Notes under the pieces: model-generated
Database searches by the model: none
What the model was told of the DNA's origin: nothing
Seen by the model: the letters and a program-made list of their open reading frames with translations, nothing else
Shown: piece by piece, positions 10,831-21,700 of the stretch
How positions within the stretch are numbered: position 1 is the stretch's first letter
How the letters are laid out: the number at the start of each line of letters is the position of its first letter
Source of the DNA: Macrocystis pyrifera
Taxonomy: Eukaryota; Sar; Phaeophyceae; Laminariales; Laminariaceae
Assembly: GCA_031763025.1 (NCBI GenBank)
Contig: JASSKH010000001.1
Coordinates: 5,744,024-5,808,023 of the forward strand
Length of the DNA stretch: 64,000 bases
Direction: 5' to 3'
Program-made: the position numbers and the translations under genes

Positions 10831-11669
10831 CACAGCAGCAGCAGCAGCAGCAAGCAGCAAGGGTGGGCATCAGAGCAATGCGGCAGGGAAAACGCGGGGG
10901 GGGAGAGGGGGGAGGGATAGGTTGGGGCGGGGGAGTACCGAACCCGCGACAACAGCAACAGCGGCCAAGCATGCAGCTACAGCAGCAGAAGCAGTCAGAC
11001 CTGGGGGGGTTCGGGGATGTAAGCGAGTGGGAGATAGACGTGTCGGGGTCGCGACAGCAGCAGATGGGGGCACCCGAAGGACAGTGGGGGTGGGCGGGGG
11101 AAGAGACAAGTCCGCGGGAGAGGGGAGCACGGAGGTTGCACCGGCAGTCACAGAACGAAGCAGCTCCCGGGTGGGGGGACGGCATCAGTTCATTACTCAG
11201 CACCAGGCCGCAGTGGGGGGAGGGAGGAGCATCGAACTTCTCGTCCGGGTTGCAGGTTGGGGGGGGGGGGGGGGGGGAGGGATGGGGGTGGGGAGGCGGG
11301 GAGCGGGGAAGCAAGCCATCAGTAGCGGAGACGATGTGGCGCAAGAGCAACCGCACAACAGTGGTCTGGTCATCACTGCGCGGGGATGGGAAACCCCCAC
11401 CCTTTGATTCGGCGGATGCTTTGGGCGCGATTATAGGGACTTTCATCGTCAAGGGGGAAGGGGCACAGCAGGTAGCAGCGCTGAGCAACATTGATGTGCG
11501 GAATTTCGCGCAGAGGGACCATTTTGGCTTCGGGGGGGGGGAGCGCGCAGGTGTCGCTGGATCACAGGGTGGAGGCAGTGTTTCTTTTGTTGTGATTTCA
11601 TGCCAAACACCATATTTTGCAATTGCAAAGTTGAGTATCAACTATTTAATCAGTCGAACTCACAGCTGA
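10097..11669 (+). CDS. Hypothetical Gly/Gln-rich low-complexity protein interrupted by a G80 tract
   Basis: The reading frame opens downstream of a T-rich stretch ending in ACAG (10048-10058) that looks like a splice acceptor. Residues 1-215 are rich in Gly, Arg, Ser and Gln, with RGG-like patches and (Q)n runs encoded by CAGCAG repeats. Then come 80 consecutive G (10749-10828). Beyond the tract the compositionally matching frame (Gln-rich again, then a more ordinary segment around 11390-11530 with FDSADALGAIIGTFIV) is a different one, so either the tract length is wrong or the frame is broken. The 3' end runs into repeat X-like sequence at 11631-11675. No family is recognised; it could be a host low-complexity RNA-binding protein or a mobile-element ORF1. 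Confidence 0.35.
10749..10828 (+). repeat. Homopolymer tract of 80 G
   Basis: Uninterrupted G from 10749 to 10828, directly inside the low-complexity reading frame. This length is extreme for G and may partly be a sequencing or assembly artefact. Confidence 0.95.
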
Positions 11670-11675
11670 CGTATT
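11631..11675 (+). repeat. Short third copy of the repeat X insertion-site block
   Basis: The block AGTATCAACTATTTAATCAGTCGAACTCACAGCTGACGTATTTC parallels 598-643 and 9000-9048 with few changes (shown here only as a description of the shared CAGTCGAACTCACAG core). Confidence 0.6.
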
Positions 11676-11704
11676 TCAAAATTTGTTAAAAAAAAAGGGC
11701 AAAT

Positions 11705-12136
11705 GCCAAAATCAGGTATACCTGATCCGTTTGGGCCAAAATCAGGTACATTGTAAAACCAAGTAAAAAACGCGCGCCACGAGGGGTGTGATGTCCATGA
11801 CAATCCGGAAAAAAAAAGAACGCGCTTTTAAAGCATCATCATCAAGCGTGCCACATGGCCTCCAAAATCTGAATTGTTTTGTTTTCTTCAGGGTGTAGGT
11901 ACCACGGGTTCCACTTGGACCTGCAAAGAGTCACTAATAATATGCTTCGTTTGTTTCGCCACGGCAGGAGCGCCAAGAGTATTTACTCTGGCTCCCCCCC
12001 CCCGTTGACAGCTTCCAGACCGTCCTCGCGGAACCGCCTGCTCGGCACGAAATTATCTTGCCGTACCAAACCTGAGACCACCTCAACGCGAGGTGGTGCA
12101 AACGAAACGCCGAGCCGAGTGTCCATGGTGCTGTAA
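11705..12136. repeat. Dispersed repeat S, copy 1
   Basis: About 430 bp shared with 56847-57252 in the same orientation. It starts with the 16-bp palindrome ATCAGGTATACCTGAT (11711-11726) and a second CAAAATCAGGTA, then GCGCGCCACGAG, a GGTGTAGGTACCACGGG block and an ACCTCAACGCGAGGTGG hairpin. Short frames occur on both strands, but no domain is recognised. Confidence 0.8.
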
Positions 12137-12600
12137 AGACTGCTATGAACATACCTGGTAGAAAACAACATAGAGTACGCACAACAAGTAACTGAAGCAA
12201 ATCGCACACCCCGAAGGAGAAAAAGTGAAACCAGCGTACGCATGTATGATATGCATGTATATACGTGCTTTGACGTACGACGTACAGAGTTTTTACGTCA
12301 ATACAGAAGAATTTCAACCGAGGGAGGGTAGGCGCATTCATACGGAGAGAAAACACAGTGTACGTATGGTCTCTCTGATTGGTTCAAAGTTGGCCAAAAT
12401 CAGTTGAAAGCTAGACAGAGTAGAAAAAATCAGGTGTACCTTGGCATTTTCGTGCCAAAATCAGTTACAATGTCAGCTTGGCCAATGGCAGGGTTCCTGG
12501 TGTGTGTTTTGTACTTGATTTCAGTATGTAACTGTTTTTGGCAAGAAAGTGGCCCGGTATACCTGATTTTGGCAAAAAACCCCAAAAAAATCCTGGTTTG
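12137..12600. other. Spacer with scattered CCAAAATCAG motifs, no supported gene
   Basis: The motif CCAAAATCAGTT/GGT recurs at about 12394, 12429 (variant), 12464 and, as GGTATACCTGATTTTGG, at about 12555. This is the same vocabulary as the S repeat start, so it is probably old repeat debris. Confidence 0.5.
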
Positions 12601-12604
12601 GATT

Positions 12605-14890
12605 TTGCCTATATGTATACGTATATTTGTCAATTTTTCGTACTTTTGCCAACTTTTCTCTCCGCACGAGCACTTTTAGGCAAAACAGTAAGTACACGGA
12701 CACGGGAAGCCCTGCCGGACACATTGGTCTAGGTCTCGGCGCGATCCGTGCACTCTGAAGCGCGTGGCAAGCGCTTAAAGTTTTTTTTTTCCGGCTGGAG
12801 TAGACAAGACGATTTCCCTGGTTTCGGGAAAGAGGCCTTATTTTTGTACGTACGTATCGGTACATTGTCATGCTCTCTGTTTTCTCCCCCCGGCTCTCAT
12901 GAGCTGTGAGCACACAGCTCAGGCATATACCAGGAACACAACAGACAACATGCACAGATCCAATCGTTCCAACGCTGCCGCCCACACCGTGCGTGTTCGA
13001 CACGCCCGTATGCGCAGTGTTGCTGTGGTTGGTTGTGTCTCTGTCAGAGCCTGTCGTCCGCATTCCATCGTCTGCCATATATATATTTTTATCCGTATGT
13101 ACCCAGGATGACGTATAAAAATATCCCATACTCGTACATACATTTTTTGGGGGTTGTTGCACGGAGCACGGACCACCGCCTAGAGAACAATGAAAATACC
13201 CACAGCAGTGCACAGAGCGTGCTTACCTCCAGCTTCCTACAGCACCACAACCAACCCTGCTGCCCAGCAGCAGCAGTGAGCACACCTTGCGCGTATGGAT
13301 GATCGTACTGCGGCTGATTCGTACAGCAACGTTCGTAACATACTTACAGCAGTACAGTAGTTCTGATTACAGTGTGTCTTACATTGCTGACCGATAGATC
13401 CTAGAGCCAGCTGAAAGGGGATCAGTACACGTACGTACGTTCCTCGCGTTGCATTTTACAGCAGTACTGCTGAATATGCAGTCATACCTGTACAAGCTAC
13501 TCTACTGCTGTAGGAGATCGTGCAAAGTGTTTTAGATCGCATAAAAAACACGACATGCCAGTTGTACGAGCAGTATACGTTTAAACTGCGCTGGATCACA
13601 TTTTCGTTTCCGAGGTTCGACTCGCACCATCCACGCTTTTTTTTTCGTAATTTCACTTTTGACTATTTTTGTACCAGAACTACAACAGAGTACTACGGTA
13701 ATAATAATGCATTCGTCCACACCTTGCTTTTGTGAACGTATAATATGATAAGAGTACATGTTTACTTGTGTGTTTTAGCCCAAATTAAATAGTTTGGGCG
13801 CGCTTGCGTGTGGCGTGCGTTCATACCTCAACATTTCACAGCTATTATACTCCGAACACATGGGAGTAAAGCAAAGTATGTTCGAGAAAATACTGCTGCT
13901 ATTACCGTGGGTACTTCGTACACTCGCAGTATTTCGGGGTTTTTGTACTCGAGATACTGCGAGTACTGACTGGCAGTATTTTGAGGTTCTGTAGATACTA
14001 CTGCGTATACTTTCTTCGGGCTCGCACTAATGCGGGGTTCGCTACTGCTGCTGGCATGGGTACCGCCTGTTGTGCTTCAAGTATCTCGGGGTGCTGTACC
14101 GCGGGTACTACAAGTATACCAGTAAGTACTAGTCTATAGCAGTATTTCGTCCATTGGTAGTGTTCGTACTGCTGCTTTTTCCGCGAGACTTAGTACTGGC
14201 AGTAATGAAATACCCTTAATATGCCCCGTATACTTCGAGTATAAAGTATACTTCAACCGTTTGTGCACCGTGTCGACAAGTCTCAGGCCCAGCGTTCGGC
14301 ACAAAACACACCCAGATAGTCCCACACGAGTGGGAGTTGGAGCAAACTACTTTCGCTGGAGACAACTCGAGCACCCAAAGCAGTCTGCCAGTATTTCGGT
14401 ATTTCGATACCAGGTATAATATTATGCATGACTGCGAATGCTCTCAGTATCTCGAGGTTCTGTACTGGGCATGTATTGCGTTTACCCCAAGTATTTATGT
14501 CTTGTTTCGATACTACTGCGGGTACAAACTTTAAGCAACCTGTATTCTCGGGGTTCGGTACTGCTCACACTCTCATTACTCTCAGCATTTGGGCCTTCTC
14601 AGTACTCGCAGTAGTTTTGCCGCCAGTACTCCAATACTCTCAGTACTCGGACTACGATTTGTTCTCGAGCATTTACCTGTGAAACCTTGATATTATACCC
14701 TGAGCACCAAGGAACATTTATTTTGGGGGAAGATATATATTGTAGTACCAGTATGTATGTATGTGCTGCACCTTATTACTCAGCCGGTCACAAAGGATTA
14801 TTGTGCAACCTCGACCTAGCGCAACTTTTATGTACTTACGAATTAATCGCCGCGAGTCAGCTGGATCAATATATCTCAACTTACCGATAC
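12605..14890 (+). repeat. Large repeat R, tandem copy 1
   Basis: It opens with TATGTATACGTATATTTGTC and closes with an AATTAATCGCCGCGAGTC block near 14850, directly followed by copy 2 with the same opening. It lacks about 310 bp relative to copy 2, at 13310. It contains many short AGTACT-rich palindromes and a tRNA 3'-half-like stretch at about 13607-13634. No coding domain is recognised. Confidence 0.85.
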
Positions 14891-17760
14891 CCTATTATAT
14901 GTATACGTATATTTGTCAATTTTTCGTACTTTTGCCAACTTTTCTCTCCGCACGAGCACTTTTAGGCAAAACACTAAGTACACGGACACGGGAAGCCCTG
15001 CCGGACACATTGGTCTAGGTCTCGGCGCGATCCGTGCACTCTGAAGCGCGTGGCGTGCGCTCAAAGTTTTTTTTCCGGCGGGAGTGGATAAGACGATTTC
15101 CCTGGTTTCAGTAAGAGGCCTTACTTTGTACGTACGTATCGGTACATACATACATGTCATGCTGTCTGTTTTCTTCCCTAGGCTCTCACGGGCTGTTAGC
15201 ACACAGCTCAGACGTATACCAGGTACACAACAGACAACATGCACATATCCCAACGTCCCAACGCTACCGCCCCCCCGCCCACCCGCCGTGCGTGTGCGAC
15301 ACACCCATATATGCAGTGTTGCTGTGGTTGGTTGCGTTTGTCGGAGCCTGCAGTCCGCATTCCACCGTTTGCCATATATATTTTTGATCCGTTTATACCC
15401 ATGCAGGATGACGTATATATCCCTGTCTGTACATATTTTTTGTGTTGCACGGAGCACGGACCATCGCCTAGAGAACAATAGCCACAGCAGTGCACAGAGC
15501 GCGCTTACCTCCAGCTTCCTGCAGCACCACAACCCTGCTGCCCTGCTGCCCAGCAGCAGCAGCAGTGGGCACACCTTGCGCGTATGGCATGATCGTACTG
15601 CGGCTATCACAGTTGGTTTATTCGATCGATCACTTGACCACGCCACGAACTATTTATTGCTGTGTGTGATCCAACATTGCCACTGCTCCAGCTGTGCTCA
15701 GCACAGTACACCAACAGCAGGCAGGGTACTATGCGCATGTGGAAGATCCGCGCTGGCAGCTCAGTACTACTACTGTAGTTCGTTGTTGTTGCCATCTTCA
15801 TTGGCCGATGCACGTACCTTCCGCAGTGTGTGACCCATTATCCCCGGATCGATATATTCGTCGTCTCGAGTACAACAAAAACAAATCGTTCGTACTGCTG
15901 TGTACAACAAATTATTCGTACAGCAGCGTTCGTACAAAGCATACTTATTACAGCAGTGGTTCTCGTTGCTGTGTATCCTACATTGCTGACCGATAGATCC
16001 TAGAGCCAGCTGAAAGGGGGTCAGTACACGTACGTTCTTCGCGTGACATTCTACAGCAGTACTGCTGTATATGCAGTCGCATCTGTACGAGCCACTCTAC
16101 TGCTGTAGGAGATCGTGCAAAGTGCTTTAGATTGCGTAAAAACACGACGTGCCAGTTGTACGAGCACTGCTGTTGTAACACGTGTGGTAATGTAAACGTT
16201 TATACTGCGCGCGATGAAATTTTCGTTTCCGAGGTTCGACTCGCACCATCCACATTTTTTTTGTACCAGGACTACAACAACACAGTAAGTATTAAAAATA
16301 ATAATACCTTCGTTCACACCTGTTGCTTTTCTGAGCGTATAATATGATATCCTGCAGACTGTAATACAAGTTGTGTGTGTTTATTTTCCACTTTTGACTT
16401 TTTTCGTACCAGGGTACATTCATCCACCTTGCTTTTTGAACGTATAATAGATATACAAGTTACTTACTTGTGTGTTTTTACCCAAGGTCAAGAGTTTGGG
16501 CGCGCTTACGTGTGGCGTGCGTTCACACCTCAATATTTCACAGCTACTCCCAATCGCAATAGTTGGGAGTAAAGCAAAGTATGTTCGAGAAAATACTGAT
16601 TATTATCGTAGGTACTTCGTACACTCGCAGTATGTCGGTGTTTTTGTACTCGAGATACTGCGAGTACTCGCAGTATTGAGGTTCTGTCGATACTACTTCG
16701 TATACTTTTGGCTCGCACCAATACGGGGTTCGCTTCTGCTGCTGGCGTGGATACCCCCTGTTGTGCTTCAAGTGTCTTCTGTACCGCGGGTACTACAAGT
16801 ATTCTAGTCTACAGTAGTAGGAGTATTTCGTCAGTTGGTAGTGTTCGTACTGCTGCTTCTTCTGCGAGACTCAGTACTCGCAGTGATGTAATACCCTCAA
16901 TATGCCCAGTATACTTCGAGTATGATGTATACTTCAACCGTCTGTGCACCGCGTCGACAATTCTCAGGCCCAGCGTTCGGCACCAGACACACCCAGATAG
17001 TCCCATACGCGTGGGAGTTGGAGCAAACCACTTTCACTGGAGACGATTTGAATACTTAAAGCAGTCTGGCGGTATTACGAGATACGCATTTGCGAGGAAT
17101 ATATATCATGCTGTACTGCGAAATACTCTCAGTATCTCGAGGTTCTGTACTGGGCATATATTGCCTTTACTCCAAGTATTTCGTGTTTCGATACTACTGC
17201 GGGTACATACTTTCCTGTATTCTCGGGGTTCGGTACTGCTCACACTCTCATTACTTTCAGTATTTGGGCCTTCTCAACGCTGGCAATATTTTTGCCGCCA
17301 GTACTCCAATACTCTCAGTGCTCGGACTACGATTTGTTCTCGAGCATCTATCTGTGAATGATGTTATGCCCTGAGCACCAAGAAACATTTATTTTAGGGG
17401 AACATACACATTGTACCAGTATGTTTGTGCTGTACCATACTCAACCGGTCACAAAATATTATGGCGCAACGTCGACCTCGCGCAACTTTTTTGTACTTAC
17501 GAATTAATCGCCGCGAGTCGGCTGGATCATTATATCCACTTACCGCTACCCTATTTTATATTATTGTAGTAATGATCCCACACTATAATTCCGTGAACAG
17601 TACAATAGTCTGTCCTCAAAAATATATATGTTGTGTGTTCTTCAGGTTAAAATGATGGGTGGATGCAGGTACTACTTCTACACAAGTGTACAGGGTTGCA
17701 TACGAATATTATTTCGCTCTTGCGCCACTCCCTTATTCATACGGCACCTCCCGGAGGGGA
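14891..17760 (+). repeat. Large repeat R, tandem copy 2
   Basis: A fuller copy of the same repeat (about 2.7 kb plus a tail with CTTGCGCCACTCCC and CGGCACCTCCCGGAGGGG). An inverted copy lies at 20529-21555 plus 27225-29130. No protein domain is visible in any frame, so it is probably a non-autonomous element or a segment duplication. Confidence 0.85.
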
Positions 17761-17943
17761 ACCTTGTATATTATTATAGTAATGATCCCACACTAATTCC
17801 GCGAACAGCAGTATAATATAGTATGTCCTCAAAAATATGCTGTGTGTTCTTCACGTTAAAATGATGAGTGGGTGCAGGTGCTACTTCAAAAAAGTTTGCA
17901 GGGTTTCATACGAGTATTATTATTTCGCTCTTGCGCCACTCCC
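17560..17943. repeat. Tandem duplication of the R tail (about 200-bp units)
   Basis: Two successive units each carry AATGATCCCACACTAATTCC, TGTCCTCAAAAATAT, GTGTGTTCTTCA and CTTGCGCCACTCCC. The second unit is interrupted at 17944 by a SINE and resumes at 18260 with TTAATACGGCACCTCC. Confidence 0.75.
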
Positions 17944-18259
17944 CCCCGGTGGCTTGGTAGGTGGTCCGCGAGCCCATCAAGATCAATTTCGTGAGTTCGA
18001 GTCTCACCGAGTGCATGCTCATAGGGACTTTTTCTTGCATAAAATTGATTAGCGGAAAGCGCGAGAGCGTGAGTTAGCTGTACATACGATGAAAATCGAC
18101 GAGCAGTGGGTATGCTGAACCCTATGCGCGATAAAAACTAAAGGCACGTACCGGGGGGGAGAAGGGACGACACCTGTGACCACGGCTTGTCCAGAAGATC
18201 GTCGAGGGTAAAACCTTCTACGAGTGGGCTGGAAAGTAAAAGTGATGAAAAAAAAAAAA
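17944..18259 (+). mobile_element. tRNA-derived SINE, copy 1
   Basis: A 316-bp element starts CCCCGGTGGCTTGG and ends in twelve A. Polymerase III box A (TGGCTTGGTAGG, 17950-17961) and box B (GTTCGAGTC, 17995-18003) have tRNA-like spacing, followed by a non-tRNA body. A second copy lies at 52416-52751. The paralogous tail unit at 17728-17755 shows the same flanks without it. It ends about 270 bp upstream of the sulfotransferase start codon. Confidence 0.85.
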
Positions 18260-18528
18260 TTAATACGGCACCTCCGGAGGGGAACCTTGTACCTGGTATC
18301 AATTATTTTCTTTCGGAGATCGATGAGACATCGGACAACAGACACAAAGCAAGGACACGACACAACCATCTGCCAAACTATCTACACGGTTGCCAGCTGC
18401 ATCCAGCGAACAAGAGCAATTGCGCTAACCTGGTCGACATCCGCTGCCTACGGTCAGTGTTGAGAGGCTTCTCGCTCCCCAGGCTATAGTCACGCGTCCG
18501 AAGACCGGAGCCGAAACATACACATTTC
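18260..18528 (+). promoter_or_regulatory. 5' flank and probable leader of the sulfotransferase gene
   Basis: This is the only sequence between the SINE tail and the ATG. It begins with R-tail sequence, so the proximal promoter must lie in or overlap repeat-derived DNA. No convincing TATA element was identified. Confidence 0.35.
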
Positions 18529-18723
18529 ATGAAGACCCGAAACATTGCGTTTTTGATGGGCATGGCAGCCTTAGCAGCAGCCGCGGAGCCGAACATGAAT
18601 GAGCAAGCACACGCAGAGGACGGGCCTGCCGAACCCGAAGCTGCACGTCCGATCGGCATCCTGATAATGGCGGAGGGTAGGTCGGGCTCGACGATGGTTG
18701 GAGAGCTTTTCCGGCAAAACAAG
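18529..18723 (+). CDS. Sulfotransferase exon 1 (signal region and PAPS-binding loop)
   Basis: ATG at 18529 opens a 65-residue exon: MKTRNIAFLMGMAALAAAAE, a short acidic linker, then IGILIMAEGRSGSTMVGELF. The donor is AAG/GTATGC at 18724. The chosen ATG gives a secretory-type N terminus, and the P-loop sits at the usual distance behind it. Confidence 0.88.
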
Positions 18724-21700
18724 GTATGCTCGTGGACGTACGTATTATAGGTACAGCAGTACCTGCTCGTACGTATCTTTCGCGACTTTTTTTCGTTCTT
18801 GCTTTTTTTCCTAAAATCATCGCCTATGCATTTTTTTTAAGTGCGTAGGCACGCGGACCACCTGCCAAGCCACCCGGGTGCAGCGGTACTGATGTAAACA
18901 CGAAACGACGCCTCTCTCAACTACAGCAGTACTGCTGTACGTACTAACGCACAGCAGTAGCATATATTGAGGCAAATTGCCTCGTGTGTACGTGGTAGAA
19001 GCATCATATCGGTACATCAGTGTGTATGAACATCACCGAACAGAATGCACGAATACGACTGAGTACAGGTAGGTACGACAGAACACAAAGAAAAGACGTA
19101 AGGCGGTATGCTGCTGTGCGCTGCTGACATAGCTCAAGTGCGCGGTGATCAAGGTGCAGGGCAGACAGTATTAATACGCGTTCAGCACCAAACACGTTGC
19201 TCCTGTCCTGGCAGCAGCAGCAGTGTGGGGCAATGCTGCAAGCAGCGGTGTCAGGTTTGGTGGTTTTCCTCAGAGTGCTTCGTATTTTTGGCACGATCTT
19301 CGGTTGATATATTTTTTATGAAATCTACTACCTGATAGATACTACGTACAAGGCGCTTCGCTCCGCGGGCGGCGTAGGCCGCCCGCTACGCTCGCTCAGG
19401 AAGGAAACTTCAAATTATGCGAAGCGGACAGAGGTCCATGATTGAATATTGTTTTTTTTTTTTTTTTATGGCCCCTGTAGTTATCTGCAAACTGGCGACT
19501 TGATAATGCCAAGAGCCCCGCCGCCATGCTTCAGGAGAAAACAGCTCGGACGCCACATATGCTTCGCGTTGCGGGCGGTTTTGCGCTACGCTCGCTCACA
19601 CGTCGTACATACGTACATACCCCAGGTAGGGTACTTATTTTCTTCTTTCGATATGCTCTGTGTCTGTGTACTCGTCATATGTACGAAAGATAAAGCACAG
19701 AACGGCACAGCAACACAGCAAAAACAATGAAAATGAAACCGAAAAAATCTAAAAGAAATAAAATCCCCGTCCCCTTTCGTGTAATAATTTACTACCTGAG
19801 TGGAACACCTTACACCAGTCAAAAAAAAAGAAAAAAATGAAAAAAAAAAGAAAAAATCTTACAGCAGAGCTTCTCTCTCAGCCTCGTACGCCACCCGCCC
19901 CTCTCGCGACCATCTCGCCACCTATTCAGTCCGGGTAAAGCTTCCCTCCCTCTCTTCCACAGTGAGCCCCGTCGCCCGCCTCGCGTGAAGCCCGGTGCTC
20001 ACCGTGGACCTCGACGCAAGCTCGACAATGTTGGTGCTCATTCGGGGTACCTCCCTCTTGTGACTCTCAGCCCGGTCGCAAAAATAAGCACCGCTTGAGT
20101 ATTATCTTACAATTCCGAACGCCCCTTAAATACTCGTACGTACTCTATCCAAAATCACAAATGGAGGCCAGACAGAGCCTATTGATTCATCCCTCGTGTC
20201 TCGAGGCACACGCGACGCCTAGGCACGAAAGCGGCGACCGCGCTCCTTGCAACTCCCCCTGTACTCGCCAGCATCCGCTGACACCCGCGACGGTGCCGGG
20301 TTCGCCCGCGCAACCGTGCTCGGAGTACACGCACGCACACGAAACGAAAGAAAAAAAAAGGAAAGAAGGACTGAAAGTACGACGAGAAATGGAGAAAACA
20401 AAGACTCGCTGGAACGGTCCGGCAAGTAATAAACAGAGGCGATTCCCAAGTGGGAGTTCTGAGAGGCCAGGGATGTACCAACCGAGCACGCTCAGAGATT
20501 GAGATCTAAGTAAGTATATATATATACAAGGGTCCCCTCTGGGAGGTGTCGTATGAATAGGGGAGTGGCGCAAGAGCGAAAAAATATTCCTATACAACCC
20601 TGCACACTTGTGTAGAAGTAGTACCTGCATCCACCCATCATTTTTACGTGAAGAACACACACTACATATTTTTGAGGACAGACTATTGTACTGCTCGAGG
20701 AATTAGTGTGGGATAATTACTACAATAATAATATATAATAGGGTAGCGATAAGTGGATATATTGATCCAGCCGACTCGCGGCGATTAAGTTAATTCGTAC
20801 AAAAAAGTTGCGCGAGGTCGAGGTCGCGCCATAATACTTTTGTGACCGGTTGAGTATAAGGTACATCACATACATACTGGTACAATGTGTCTATATGTTC
20901 CCCCAAAATAAATGTTTCTTGGTGCTCAGGGTAACATCAAGGTTTTTCACAGATAAATGCTCGGCGAGAACAAATCGTAGTCCGAGCACTAAGAATATTG
21001 GAGTACTGGCAGCAAAAATACTGCCAGCACTGAGAAGGCCCAAATACTGAGAGTAATGAGAGTGTGAGCAGTACCGAACCCCGAGAATACAGGAAAGTAT
21101 GTACCCGCAGTAGTATCGAAACACGAAATACTTGGAGTAAAGGCAATATGCGCAGTACAGAACCTCGAGATACTGAGAGTATTCGCAGTGCATGCATATA
21201 TATTCCTCGCACATGCGCATCTTGATTTACTGCCAGACTGCTTCAAGTCTCAAGTTGTCCCCAGCGAAAGTGGTTTGCTCCAACTCCCACTCGTGTGGGA
21301 ATATCTATTAATAGGTGTGTTTGGTGCCGAACGCTGGGCCTGAGAATTGTCGACGCTGTGCACAGACGGTTGAAGTATACATCTTACTCACTCGAAGTAT
21401 ACTGGGCATATTGAGGGTATTTCATTACTGCGTGTAGTGAGTCTCGCAGAAGTATAGCAGTACGAACACTACGAACGGACGAAATACTGCTGCTGTAGAC
21501 TAGAATACTTTTAGTACCCGCGGTACAGAACCCCGAGACACTTGAAGCACAACAGTGTGATGCGGAGACCGCTCTAGGGTAGTGCTAAGGGTAGTGGTAA
21601 GGGACGCAGGTTGTTCTTGGCAGCTGGAAAGCAGTGCTTCGCTTCTTCTGATTTAGATCTTCTTATTGATGGCGAGAGCTGAGGAGGTGCTTGGTAGAGA

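Noticed and set aside
10594-11641. Minus-strand poly-proline proteins
   Set aside because: Antisense readout of the G80 tract and surrounding G-rich sequence.
12521-15833. Plus- and minus-strand frames of 80-256 residues in repeat R
   Set aside because: They are not conserved in frame between the R copies and match no family; the copies differ by indels that break them.
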